Shown piece by piece: positions 18,040 through 26,336 of a DNA stretch of 64,000 nucleotides. Below the pieces are notes generated by a model, which was not told where the DNA came from, made no database searches, and saw only the letters and a list, made by a program, of their open reading frames with translations. Source of the DNA: Stieleria sp. JC731. Lineage in GTDB: Bacteria; Planctomycetota; Planctomycetia; Pirellulales; Pirellulaceae. The DNA is taken from NCBI RefSeq assembly GCF_020966635.1, contig NZ_JAJKFQ010000029.1, positions 434,001 through 498,000 on the forward strand. The letters run 5' to 3'. The translations under genes were made by a program, and so were the position numbers. The number at the start of each line of letters is the position of its first letter. Within the stretch, counting starts at the first letter, position 1.

Positions 18040-18570
18040 ATGAGTAAGTACGTCAAAGACCTCGTGACCCGCGACATCAAGCGGCGATTGGATGGCGTGG
18101 AAGACGCCGTCCTGGTCAGCTGCGTGGGGATGGACGCGAACACGACGAACGAACTACGCGGTGAGTTGGCCGAAAAGAACATCACGATGTTTGTCGTGAA
18201 AAAGGCTCTCGCCCGCCGCGCCGCCGAGGGAACCAACTTGGCCCCCGCCTTTGAAGGCGCTAGCGGCTCTATTGCCGTTTGCTTTGGCGGCGAAGACTTT
18301 GTCTCGCTGGTCAAAGAAGTTGTCCGCTTGGACAAAGACGAAACAAAGTACGCCAAGTTCGTCGCCGAAGGCGGCGTGATGGATGGCGAACGTTTGGATG
18401 CCGACGGCGTGAAAGCCGTTAGCAAATGGCCTAGCCGTGAAGAACAAATTGCGACCCTCGTCGGCCAAATCCTTGGCCCAGGAGCGACGTTGTCCGCCGC
18501 CATGCTGGGTCCTGGAAAGATGCTCAACAGCCAGCTGAAGAAAATCAGCGAAGGCGAAGGCGACGAGTAG
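18040..18570 (+). CDS. rplJ: 50S ribosomal protein L10
   Basis: A 176-residue stalk-base protein that binds 23S rRNA and carries the L7/L12 dimers. The N-terminal part reads MSKYVKDLVTRDIKRRLDG with the RNA-binding block TMFVVKKALARRAAEG, and the C-terminal helix (ATLSAAMLGPGKMLNSQLKKI) would bind L12. It follows rplA by 41 bases and precedes rplL by 65 bases. Confidence 0.95.
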   Translation: MSKYVKDLVTRDIKRRLDGVEDAVLVSCVGMDANTTNELRGELAEKNITMFVVKKALARRAAEGTNLAPAFEGASGSIAVCFGGEDFVSLVKEVVRLDKDETKYAKFVAEGGVMDGERLDADGVKAVSKWPSREEQIATLVGQILGPGATLSAAMLGPGKMLNSQLKKISEGEGDE

Positions 18571-18635
18571 TTCGCCAATACCGAACCCTAACGTTTACCT
18601 ACAACCGATTATTCGTTTAACAAGGGAAACCTGTC

Positions 18636-19049
18636 ATGAGTGAAGAAGGTGCAGCTGTTGCTGAATACAGCGACGATACCAAATCGATGGGCGATAAGAT
18701 CGCCGAACTGACCCTGAAACAAGCCAAAGAACTGAGCGACTACCTGAAAGACGTTCACGGCATCGAGCCAGCTGCTGGCGGAGCTGTGATGGTCGCAGGC
18801 GGACCGGCTGGCGACGCTGCTGAAGCAGAAGTCGAAAAGACCGAGTTCGATGTCGTCCTGACCGGCTTCGGCGACAAAAAGCTGAACGTCGTCAAGGTCG
18901 TCAAGAACCTGACCGGCGCTTCGCTGATGGAAGCCAAAAAGATGGTCGAAGGCGTTCCTGCGACCCTCAAAGAAGCTGCTCCAAAGGAAGAAGCCGAAAA
19001 AATCAAAGCCGAGATCGAAGAGGCAGGTGGTTCAGTCGAACTCAAGTAG
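18636..19049 (+). CDS. rplL: 50S ribosomal protein L7/L12
   Basis: A 137-residue acidic stalk protein that recruits translation GTPases. The N-terminal dimerisation helices (IAELTLKQAKELSDYLKDV) are joined by an Ala/Gly hinge to the C-terminal domain with EKTEFDVVLTGFGDKKLNV and LMEAKKMVEGVPATLKE. AAGGGAAACC upstream (about 18623) serves as ribosome-binding site. A strong terminator follows, so rpoB is not co-transcribed here. Confidence 0.96.
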   Translation: MSEEGAAVAEYSDDTKSMGDKIAELTLKQAKELSDYLKDVHGIEPAAGGAVMVAGGPAGDAAEAEVEKTEFDVVLTGFGDKKLNVVKVVKNLTGASLMEAKKMVEGVPATLKEAAPKEEAEKIKAEIEEAGGSVELK

Positions 19050-19104
19050 TTCGAACTACCACCCCGCTCGATCGCTCGAATTCCCGATCGGTTGTACACT
19101 CAAG

Positions 19105-19143
19105 AACCCTGTTTGGCATCGTTGCCAGACAGGGTTTTTGTTT
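19105..19143 (+). terminator. Rho-independent terminator after rplL
   Basis: A 14-bp stem (19105-19118 with 19123-19136, one G-T pair) with loop TCGT is followed by TTTTTGTTT. It ends the rplA-rplJ-rplL transcript. Just downstream (19170-19205) a GATCCGAATCGGTCG direct repeat occurs twice. Confidence 0.9.
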
Positions 19144-19243
19144 GCGCGCTGGGAATGACGGAGCCAGACCGATCCGAATCGGTCGGATCCGAATCGGTCG
19201 GATCCGTCAGATCGGTCCAATGCGTCGGAAACACCCAACCAAA

Positions 19244-20101
19244 CTAGACCGAAATCACACGCTCGACCTTCGGTTCGCCGTAGTCTGCACCTGCGGTGTA
19301 CACCACCAAATTCTCACGCACTTTTGCAACACCGCAGCTATGGGTGTGCCCGCAGTACACGCGCACTTGAGCGTCTGGCCGCTCTTCGGCGAAGCTCCGC
19401 AGCACTTCACCAATGTGACCACACACAAAAAACGGCGCCCAATCATCATCTGTCGTCTGACCGTTGTACCAACAAGCCTCACGAAACGGGGGAACGTGGG
19501 TTGCGACGTGAACCACCTCCGCAGACGGTGGTATTGAGCGGAGCTTCGATTCCAAACGCGATGCGGAATCCCCACCAAGCTCACTTAGCTTTGCGCGCCA
19601 GTTCACCGGGTCAATCTTGTAGAAGTCTTCGATCAGCGCGAAGTCATTCAGCCTGACCGGCGAATTGTCATAATCACCCACCGTCGCATCGCCCCAGCCA
19701 TCATCGCCGACGAGATAGCAATTGCGAGTTATCTCCAGCGGTGCGCTATCAGTCAAATAGACCAAACTCGGCTGGTTCCGAGTCATTGACGTTACCATCC
19801 GGCGCGTCGCAGCAACCGATGAACCATAGTAGTCGTGGTTGCCCAGAACAAAGTAAATCGGAAGGTTAAACTCTTCAGCGATCCGGCTGAGCTGAAAATA
19901 CACGTCTTCAGCTTCGGAAAGGTCTCCAGTGATCAACAACCCTGACAGTTCGCTGCGCTGGTGCATCGCCACCCATCGATCCCAGGCAGCGAAATTTGCA
20001 TGGTTAAGATGAATATCGGATGACCACGCCAACTGCACCGACGCCGCCGGACCGACAGCACTTTGGCCTCGCCCGGTAAACACTGTAGGTGGATTGGTCA
20101 T
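19244..20101 (-). CDS. Calcineurin-like metallophosphoesterase
   Basis: A 285-residue phosphoesterase. All five family motifs are visible: SDIH (D29, H31), GD (G59-D60), GNHD (87-90), the single His in VATHVPPF, and CGHTH near residue 258. The metal site therefore looks complete. The substrate (phosphodiester, nucleotide or protein) cannot be told. It is convergent with rplL. The ATG at 20101 gives about 22 residues before the first strand, so a start slightly downstream is possible. Confidence 0.88.
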   Translation of the reverse strand: MTNPPTVFTGRGQSAVGPAASVQLAWSSDIHLNHANFAAWDRWVAMHQRSELSGLLITGDLSEAEDVYFQLSRIAEEFNLPIYFVLGNHDYYGSSVAATRRMVTSMTRNQPSLVYLTDSAPLEITRNCYLVGDDGWGDATVGDYDNSPVRLNDFALIEDFYKIDPVNWRAKLSELGGDSASRLESKLRSIPPSAEVVHVATHVPPFREACWYNGQTTDDDWAPFFVCGHIGEVLRSFAEERPDAQVRVYCGHTHSCGVAKVRENLVVYTAGADYGEPKVERVISV

Positions 20102-20294
20102 AAGCAGTACGACTTGCTGCGAAGCTAAATTGCTTTTCGCGGAGGTGCGGCAGAACCGGGTTCCGACCGCAAGACGGCAGGAGCCCCTTGGAAACCAAAG
20201 TTATAAGAAGAAGTGCTATCGAGCGGCAAGCGAGCCGAAACGGACAGCGGACGGTTTCCAATTGAACCGCAAGCACAGGCTTCGCGGTTGATAT

Positions 20295-20321
20295 CTGGCG
20301 GAGCGAGAATCGCTCCGCCAG
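20295..20321 (-). terminator. Hairpin downstream of metK
   Basis: A perfect 12-bp inverted repeat (20295-20306 with 20310-20321) with loop GAA lies 35 bases after the metK stop. No T-run follows on either strand, so it could be a Rho-assisted end or an mRNA 3' stabiliser and not a classical terminator. Confidence 0.5.
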
Positions 20322-20356
20322 GAAAGTTGAAAATGCTTATCTAGCAGCAGCGGCGA

Positions 20357-21523
20357 TTACTTGGCAGCAGCGGCGAGCGCGTCTGCCTTATCGGTTGCTT
20401 CCCAGGTGAAGGTATCGCCTTCGCGGCCAAAGTGACCACCCGAAGTCGTTGCCTTGAACACTGGTCGGCGAAGCTTCAGGTGCTCGATGATGCCAGCTGG
20501 CGAAAGCGGGAAGTGCTCACGCACCAATTCGCAGAGTTTTTCGTCCGCAACAGTCCCGGTGCCTTCGGTATCAACGTGAACACTGACGGGGTCGCTGACG
20601 CCAATTGCGTAGGCCAACTGAACTTCGCAGCGTTCGGCAAGTCCGGCTGCAACGATGTTCTTGGCAACGTATCGAGCCATGTAAGCAGCACTGCGGTCAA
20701 CCTTTGTTGGATCCTTGCCGCTGAACGCACCACCGCCGTGGCGGCCCCAACCGCCGTAGGTGTCGACGATAATTTTTCGTCCGGTCAGGCCGCAGTCACC
20801 ATGAGGCCCGCCGACCACAAACTTCCCGGTGGGGTTGATGTGGTACTTGATGTCGCCTTTGTCCAGCTCGGCAGGCAACGAAGGCTTGATGACTTCGTCG
20901 ATGATGAATTTTTGGATGTCTTCGTTGCTAACATCGGGATCGTGCTGAGCACTGACCACAACGGTATCAATTCGGACAGGCTTGTTGCCGACGTATTCGA
21001 CAGTGACCTGGCTTTTGTTATCCGGACGCAACCAAGAGACTTCTTTGTTGAAGCGAGCTTCGGTGATGCGGTTGATGATGCGGTGCGATAGCGCGATCGG
21101 CAACGGCATCAACTCAGGGGTGTCTTTACATGCGTAACCGAACATCAACCCTTGGTCGCCAGCGCCGATGTCTTTTCCGCTGCCGCTATCGGAGTCAACA
21201 CCCTGGGCGATGTCAGGGCTTTGTGTGTCAAGGGTCACCATGACGGCACAGGTGTCGCCACAAATCCCCATCTGATCATCGGTGTAGCCGACTTCATTGA
21301 TGGTTTGGCGGACGATATCGGCGTAATTGACCTTCGCTTCGGTCGAGATTTCACCAGCGATGATCGCGACGCCCGTGGTCACCATCGTTTCGCAAGCGAC
21401 CCGGCTCATCGGATCCTGTTCGAACAAGGCGTCGAGAATGGCGTCAGAAATCCGGTCAGCGAGCTTATCAGGGTGCCCCATGCTGACAGATTCGCTGGTA
21501 AACAGAAAACGAGCTTCGCTCAC
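20357..21523 (-). CDS. metK: S-adenosylmethionine synthetase
   Basis: A 388-residue enzyme that makes S-adenosylmethionine from methionine and ATP in the cytoplasm. Signatures are [29 protein letters not shown] and [23 protein letters not shown] start at 21523 is preferred over the ATG at 21547. It gives the standard N-terminus ([11 protein letters not shown]), and GGAG (21532-21535) lies seven bases upstream. The leader on the minus strand contains three copies of a 15-bp direct repeat (separate entry). I could not recognise a known SAM or SAH riboswitch there. Confidence 0.95.
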   Translation of the reverse strand: MSEARFLFTSESVSMGHPDKLADRISDAILDALFEQDPMSRVACETMVTTGVAIIAGEISTEAKVNYADIVRQTINEVGYTDDQMGICGDTCAVMVTLDTQSPDIAQGVDSDSGSGKDIGAGDQGLMFGYACKDTPELMPLPIALSHRIINRITEARFNKEVSWLRPDNKSQVTVEYVGNKPVRIDTVVVSAQHDPDVSNEDIQKFIIDEVIKPSLPAELDKGDIKYHINPTGKFVVGGPHGDCGLTGRKIIVDTYGGWGRHGGGAFSGKDPTKVDRSAAYMARYVAKNIVAAGLAERCEVQLAYAIGVSDPVSVHVDTEGTGTVADEKLCELVREHFPLSPAGIIEHLKLRRPVFKATTSGGHFGREGDTFTWEATDKADALAAAAK

Positions 21524-21660
21524 AATGTGACTCCGGGATAGGGGCATAACGATCGGCTACAGACCCCCGAATGGAGTCTCATTAGCCAGAGGGACAATGT
21601 GACAGACAAAGAGTTTGGCAGGAAGTGCCACACGCTTGGCAATCACAATCACCGCGTATT

Positions 21661-21712
21661 TTCGCGGCCCAGTCTTGATTCGCGGCCCAATGGTTTTTTC
21701 GCAGCCCAATGG
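21661..21712 (-). promoter_or_regulatory. Direct repeats in the metK upstream region
   Basis: On the minus strand CCATTGGGCYGCGAA occurs at 21698-21712 and 21679-21693, with a degenerate third copy at 21661-21675, a period of 18-19 bases. They lie 138-189 bases before the metK GTG, in a 494-base divergent gap shared with the VWA gene. They could be an operator or leader element. No known regulator is implied. Confidence 0.4.
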
Positions 21713-22017
21713 TTGACGTTACAATGGGACATTCAAACGACATAACCTAATTTCAAACGTCATTCCTGAGAACCACATCAGACTGATCTCCGGTTGGTTT
21801 TCCAGCCGAATATTTTCCGGGCAATACCTTCGTTGGAGCGGGAATCGCTGACGAAATGACTGCGGATGGAAAGACGAGTTTTCGGTACTGTTAAATCCAC
21901 CTGTCGGTGTTCAAAAACGGTTGCTTTCCGACTGGGCCGATCGATAAACACTGGCCTCATCCATAGACAAACAGTCGCTAACTGCTTCATTATCGTCCGA
22001 TAGAGAATTCACGCTCC

Positions 22018-23079
22018 GTGTCGCAGAAATCCGTGTCGCAGAAAAAAGTCATTCGAGCGCCAAATGAAGCGGCGATTAAAAACGCCGAAATACCCGAGGT
22101 TCGCACTCGCTCGACACCGCCGATGCTGCTTTCGCTGGGACTACATTTAGTAGCGCTCGTTGCCATCTTCATGACCATTCAATCGGTCCCCAAAGGTTCC
22201 GGCGATGCACCGGATCGCCCGATCGGAATCGCAATGGTGCATCGATTACCCGACCGCGATACTTATCAAGAAGTTCAACCGACCCCGGATTCGAAAACCG
22301 ATCAGGATGCGTCAACCACTGCAGCAGCGGCCGCTGCTGCAGCACCACCGGCTGACCTCAGTCCGCCGATCGACTTGACCGGAATATTGTCGGCAATGGA
22401 ATCCACTCCGGCCCCACTAAGTGGCTCTGGAATCGCCGGTGACACGCAACTCGATGGCGATTCGGTTGGTGAGGGATCTGGATCGAAACCCATCGGAAAG
22501 CTGGGAACCGAAACGACCGCAAAAGTCTTCGGTGTCTCCGGAACCGGCTCACGATTCGTCTATGTGTTTGACCGAAGCGACAGTATGAATGGCTATGGTG
22601 GTCGGCCACTTCAACGTGCCAAGACCGAACTGATCCGCAGTTTGAAATCGCTTTCAGAACACCAAAAATTTCAAATCATCTTTTACAACGAGAACGTCAA
22701 ACCTTTCCAACCTTCGGGGATGGCGCTGACCATGGTCGAAGGCACCGAAAGCAACATCGAACGAGCAGAACGCTACGTCAACTCCATTCGTGCGTTCGGT
22801 GGAACGAAGCACAAAGGCGCCCTGTTGATGGCGCTGCGACTATCTCCGGATGTGATCTTTTTTCTTACCGATGCACACATCCCGAGGCTTTCCAAGTTAG
22901 AGATGTTGACGATTGCCGATCGAGCGCAGCGATCCGGAACAACGATCCACACCATCGAATTCGGCAACAAACCCGCTCCCGATCCTGGAACGTTTCTTCG
23001 TGAACTTGCGGAGATGAACGAAGGGCAATACCAATACGTTGATGTCAATCAATTTCAACAGTCATTGCCAAACCAGTAG
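22018..23079 (+). CDS. Membrane-anchored VWA-domain protein
   Basis: A 353-residue protein. One transmembrane helix (MLLSLGLHLVALVAIFMTI, about residues 36-54) follows a basic N-terminus. Then comes an Ala/Pro/Thr-rich spacer and a von Willebrand factor A domain from about residue 175. The MIDAS motif is intact (VFDRSDSM, DxSxS form), with FYNENV and VIFFLTDA as later strands. It starts at GTG 22018. A second in-frame GTG with the same next codons lies 12 bases later, so the exact start is uncertain. The next gene begins 25 bases downstream, which suggests an operon. Confidence 0.8.
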   Translation: MSQKSVSQKKVIRAPNEAAIKNAEIPEVRTRSTPPMLLSLGLHLVALVAIFMTIQSVPKGSGDAPDRPIGIAMVHRLPDRDTYQEVQPTPDSKTDQDASTTAAAAAAAAPPADLSPPIDLTGILSAMESTPAPLSGSGIAGDTQLDGDSVGEGSGSKPIGKLGTETTAKVFGVSGTGSRFVYVFDRSDSMNGYGGRPLQRAKTELIRSLKSLSEHQKFQIIFYNENVKPFQPSGMALTMVEGTESNIERAERYVNSIRAFGGTKHKGALLMALRLSPDVIFFLTDAHIPRLSKLEMLTIADRAQRSGTTIHTIEFGNKPAPDPGTFLRELAEMNEGQYQYVDVNQFQQSLPNQ

Positions 23080-23104
23080 TACCAGACAAGTCGTACCGCC
23101 TTGA

Positions 23105-24043
23105 ATGATTCGCCAATCAATGTCTCTGCACACAATGGCCTCCCAAATGGGAATGCTGGTTGCCTTACTTGCGATACCAGTGAATGCCCAACACCGGATC
23201 CAGCTCGAACCGAGTAAACCGACGAGCGATTCCGCAGATCGAGCAACCTGGTTTCCAAAACCGCTTCAAACTTATAGCGGCACCATCGATCAGATTGACG
23301 AGCGACAGATCTCGATCCTCGTCAGCGGACAATCCGTTCCAGAACGATTCGCCATTGAACGCCTGATCCATGCTGAACTCACCAGCGTTCCTGAAAGTCA
23401 AAAAACGGCGATCGATGCGTTCAAGGAAAAGCGTTTTACCGAATCGCTGACGGGACTGATTGAATGTGTCAGCCAACCCGACCCCGACCAACGACCTCCG
23501 GTTTGGCGTCAGCAATGGCTTTCGATGTTGGCATCGCAAGCGGCCATGCGAAGCGGGCGAGGCGAGATCGCACTCGAACTCGTCAAACAACTTGATGCGC
23601 GCCCCATGCCTTCCTTTGTTATGGGGTTGCTGCCAGTTGATTGGAATGGGAGCACCGATCCAAACCTATTCGACTCGGCGACCAAGATGGCCGCATCGGA
23701 ATCGCTCGCTGTGAAACTTGTCGCGGCAAGCTGGCTATTGCGATCTCCCAAATATCGACCGGCTGCCGAAGTCGCCCTGGCAAGACTGGCCAAGCAGAAC
23801 GAACATCCCGCCGTGGCAATGATTGCGTCTCAGTTGCTTTGGCAATCCAAGTCTCCTACTGAAATTCGTGATGAGTGGAGCAATTGGAAATCGCAATGGG
23901 AAAAACTTCCGATGGCGTTACAGGCCGGACCGTTGATTTCGATGTTGGTAACGGCAAAGCGGCTCGGCATGTCCGATGAAGCCAAAGAGCTGGAACTGTG
24001 CCTCCGGCATTCGGCTCCGACTTGGCATCCGGACCTACCCTAG
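23105..24043 (+). CDS. Secreted protein of unknown function
   Basis: A 312-residue protein with a signal peptide (MGMLVALLAIPVNAQ, cleavage after VNA). After about residue 130 it is mainly helical, with HEAT- or TPR-like alternation (LVAASWLLRSPKYRPAAEVALARLAKQ), but I cannot assign a family. Residues 58-75 look like a small beta element (YSGTIDQIDERQISILV). It is close behind the VWA gene and probably belongs to the same transcript, so both may act at the cell envelope. Confidence 0.68.
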   Translation: MIRQSMSLHTMASQMGMLVALLAIPVNAQHRIQLEPSKPTSDSADRATWFPKPLQTYSGTIDQIDERQISILVSGQSVPERFAIERLIHAELTSVPESQKTAIDAFKEKRFTESLTGLIECVSQPDPDQRPPVWRQQWLSMLASQAAMRSGRGEIALELVKQLDARPMPSFVMGLLPVDWNGSTDPNLFDSATKMAASESLAVKLVAASWLLRSPKYRPAAEVALARLAKQNEHPAVAMIASQLLWQSKSPTEIRDEWSNWKSQWEKLPMALQAGPLISMLVTAKRLGMSDEAKELELCLRHSAPTWHPDLP

Positions 24044-24184
24044 CGAGGTTTCGCGGCCACGTATTTTGGACCGCAACTTTTTCCGAGAATCATTTGAGGG
24101 ATCCTGCAGCCTGTTCCGCAGGTCTGGGTGTCAGGCAAACAAGCCGCTGAAAACACCAACCGCACCCTCAGCCACTCGGAAGAC

Positions 24185-24727
24185 ATGATGATCCTCACCA
24201 CCAAAACCAAAGTCGCTTTTCTCTTCACCCTCTTGGCAACCGGCTTTATCGCTTCGAATGCCTCCGCTCAATCCGCCGGTTCCTGGGTGGATGTCGGTCG
24301 CGGACGGGTCGGAGCGGGGTCAAACGCCAAAGGCTTACTGCAATTCGGAAAGAGCCGCAGCAGCAGTAAAAACGGTGTCGACTTCGGACACGGATTCGCT
24401 GTAGGGGCAGGCCCCAACGGAATCGCACTAAGCAACTCAGTTGGCGTCGGCGGAGGACCGCTTGGGGCAGCCCACAATGTCCAACTCAACATCGGTCGCG
24501 GTGGAGCCCACATCAGCCATGGCGGTGTCGTGACTCAGGGCGGAAACCGCCGTGTGATCAGTGGCGGACAGACCGGAACCACTTCGAACGGCAGGGTCTT
24601 CGGCGGCAGCAGCTCGACCGGATTTGGAAACCGCACCAACACGTATTCCAAGAGTCGGACGGTGAACTTTCAAAAGCCTTCAGGTCAAAACTTCTACAAC
24701 CGTAACATTCGACGTTTCCGACGCTAA
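24185..24727 (+). CDS. Secreted Gly/Ser-rich protein
   Basis: A 180-residue protein with a signal peptide (VAFLFTLLATGFIASNASA, cleavage after ASA). The mature part is rich in Gly, Asn and Ser with repeated short beta-like blocks (GFAVGAGPNGIALSNSVGVGGG), and ends in a basic RNIRRFRR tail. It has no domain I recognise. ATG 24185 (or 24188) is chosen over the upstream frame opening because the signal peptide begins there. A good terminator follows. Confidence 0.7.
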   Translation: MMILTTKTKVAFLFTLLATGFIASNASAQSAGSWVDVGRGRVGAGSNAKGLLQFGKSRSSSKNGVDFGHGFAVGAGPNGIALSNSVGVGGGPLGAAHNVQLNIGRGGAHISHGGVVTQGGNRRVISGGQTGTTSNGRVFGGSSSTGFGNRTNTYSKSRTVNFQKPSGQNFYNRNIRRFRR

Positions 24728-24776
24728 GCCTGACTCAATTCATTTGCGACGTCGGCTTCAACAACCGATCGACACG

Positions 24777-24817
24777 ATGCCTCCGGTGCGAACACACCAG
24801 GAGGCATTTTTCGTTTT
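24777..24817 (+). terminator. Rho-independent terminator
   Basis: ATGCCTCC-GGTG pairs with CACC-(A)-GGAGGCAT (24777-24788 with 24795-24807, one bulged A), followed by TTTTTCGTTTTC. It ends the transcript of the Gly/Ser-rich protein. Confidence 0.8.
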
Positions 24818-24987
24818 CGAGCGGTGCCTTGCTCGAGATTCCAACGGCACCACAGAAAAGAAAACTTTCAGAAAGCTTTAAGGGGTCTACCTGCCAACAA
24901 CGCAAGTGTTTGTGAAAGCGGTTGGAACACACCGCAACACACTTGCCAGTAAACGACCTACTTTTTCAAATCGAAGGAACCTTGACG

Positions 24988-25590
24988 ATGAAACGCTTCA
25001 CAAAATTGTTCGCCGCAGCAGCTCTCTTGACCGCAATGACAACCGCCACCAACGTCGATGCTCAGGTGACTTCCTCAAGCTACTCGACCGGCGGAACCGC
25101 AATCTCGAGCGCTTACGGCCGCGGCAACACTCGACTGCATTCGGGTGCAATGGCAACCGGTGGCGGTTACGCCCGATCGACCATGACCGGTGACGGACGC
25201 AACGGCGGATTCGCCAGCGGACGCAGTGCCGCGATCTCACACGGTGGTGTCGCGATCAGTCGTGGCAACTCGTCGGCAAACGGCTGGGGAGCCCGATCAC
25301 ATTCCACTTCCGTAGCCCGAACCGTTGGTGGATTCAGCCGAAGCGACAGCAACGCAATCGCAAACGGCAACTGGGCGAACGCCCGATCGAACGCCCAAAC
25401 CCGCACCTGGGGAACCTATGGACGTTCCTCATCCGAAGCAATCGATGACCGAGGCTATTCCAACGGCTACGTTCCAAACAACGGGTCAAGCTACAGCAGC
25501 GGCTACAGTGGAGGAACCATTTCATCGATGATCCAACGATCCACGCCGCGCTCGACCGTCATTCGCGGACGCATCATGCGACGCCGATAG
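24988..25590 (+). CDS. Secreted Ser/Gly/Arg-rich protein
   Basis: A 200-residue protein with a signal peptide (MKRFTKLFAAAALLTAMTTATNVDA, cleavage after VDA). The mature part is Ser/Gly/Asn/Arg-rich with GGGYARS, GGFASGRS and GGFSRSDS type repeats, and ends RGRIMRRR. The ATG at 24988 has AAGGA at 24974-24978. It resembles the gene at 24185 in layout (signal peptide, Gly-rich body, basic end), so the two may be related surface proteins. It directly precedes the graspetide-type precursor, but nothing shows that it takes part in that pathway. Confidence 0.7.
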   Translation: MKRFTKLFAAAALLTAMTTATNVDAQVTSSSYSTGGTAISSAYGRGNTRLHSGAMATGGGYARSTMTGDGRNGGFASGRSAAISHGGVAISRGNSSANGWGARSHSTSVARTVGGFSRSDSNAIANGNWANARSNAQTRTWGTYGRSSSEAIDDRGYSNGYVPNNGSSYSSGYSGGTISSMIQRSTPRSTVIRGRIMRRR

Positions 25591-25612
25591 TCACCCCTTC
25601 ATCCATTCGCCG

Positions 25613-25639
25613 GACACGCTCGATATTTTCGGGCGTGTC
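25613..25639 (+). terminator. Hairpin between the Ser-rich gene and the precursor gene
   Basis: An 11-bp stem (25613-25623 with 25629-25639, one T-G pair) with loop TATTT. No T-run follows, so it may be a weak terminator or an attenuator. It lies 37 bases before the ATG of the precursor gene at 25677. Confidence 0.5.
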
Positions 25640-25676
25640 TAACTTCAATCACCCACCGAACCTATTGAGCATCCCC

Positions 25677-26291
25677 ATGAACGAACACGAACCTCAAACG
25701 ATCGATTTGCTCGTTAGCGAACAACGCGCCGGTCGGATCGGTCGACGCAGCTTCTTACGTGCCGCCGTTGTCGCAGGACTAACCTCTGCGGCGGCCTATC
25801 AATTGCTTGGTGAAGCAAACGCACAACAGCCGCGAATGACGACGATGGCACTTGGTGAAGAAGGCAACCCGCCGTTGGATCCCAAGCCAGGTGACCCCAA
25901 ATCGAAAGACGATTTGGGCACCCCCAAACGCTTGCCGACCACCGAACGCGGCGGTGAAGAGTCCAAACCGACAACACTGGCTGTCGGTGAAGAATCGCGT
26001 CCGTCGCCGCCTTATCCGACGACGATGGCAGTCGGTGAAGAATCGCCCAGCATCCAACCACCAAGTGTCACAACCCGTGCATGGGGCGAAGAACAGTCTT
26101 GCACAAAGCCTCCCCAATACAAAACACCCGGCAAAGCGACAACGCTTGCTTTCGGTGAAGAATCACAGGGGACTCCGCCTGCACAGGTGACAACGCGAGC
26201 CATCGGCGAGGAATCGACGCGGCGTTCTGTCCCTGATACGAGTCGCTGGCTTCAACGAAGCAGCCCTTGGAAAGGCTTTCGTCGCTGGTAA
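25677..26291 (+). CDS. Candidate multi-core graspetide precursor with Tat signal
   Basis: A 204-residue protein. Residues 22-49 form a twin-arginine signal (GRRSFLR, hydrophobic stretch, cleavage after ANA at 49). Seven copies of TTxxxxEE follow, starting at residues 55, 88, 99, 115, 132, 155 and 172: TTMALGEE, TTERGGEE, TTLAVGEE, TTMAVGEE, TTRAWGEE, TTLAFGEE and TTRAIGEE. They are separated by Pro/Lys/Ser-rich linkers. TTxxxxEE is the known core of plesiocin-type graspetides, in which an ATP-grasp enzyme joins Thr hydroxyls to Glu carboxyls. The C-terminal tail (WLQRSSPWKGFRRW) is basic and aromatic. The ATG at 25677 is preferred over a GTG at 25635. The ligase gene begins 45 bases downstream. 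The function of the product is unknown. Confidence 0.85.
   Translation: MNEHEPQTIDLLVSEQRAGRIGRRSFLRAAVVAGLTSAAAYQLLGEANAQQPRMTTMALGEEGNPPLDPKPGDPKSKDDLGTPKRLPTTERGGEESKPTTLAVGEESRPSPPYPTTMAVGEESPSIQPPSVTTRAWGEEQSCTKPPQYKTPGKATTLAFGEESQGTPPAQVTTRAIGEESTRRSVPDTSRWLQRSSPWKGFRRW
25839..26213 (+). repeat. Seven TTxxxxEE core repeats
   Basis: In-frame repeat region of the precursor gene. The GGTGAAGAA (Gly-Glu-Glu) part is nearly constant, while the two Thr codons and the middle codons vary synonymously and non-synonymously. That pattern suggests selection at the peptide level and not a recent DNA duplication. Spacing between repeats varies from 11 to 33 residues. Confidence 0.88.
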
Positions 26292-26336
26292 TCGCCAATT
26301 CACTCTCGTTTATTCCTTTGCAAGAGGCTGCCAGAC

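Noticed and set aside
21524-22017. SAM or SAH riboswitch before metK
   Set aside because: I could not place the conserved core of any known SAM-binding riboswitch class; only direct repeats are visible.
25677-26291. Precursor as a simple low-complexity Tat-exported protein
   Set aside because: Strict conservation of TT and GEE with variable middle residues, plus an adjacent graspetide-type ligase, is better explained by a modified core peptide.
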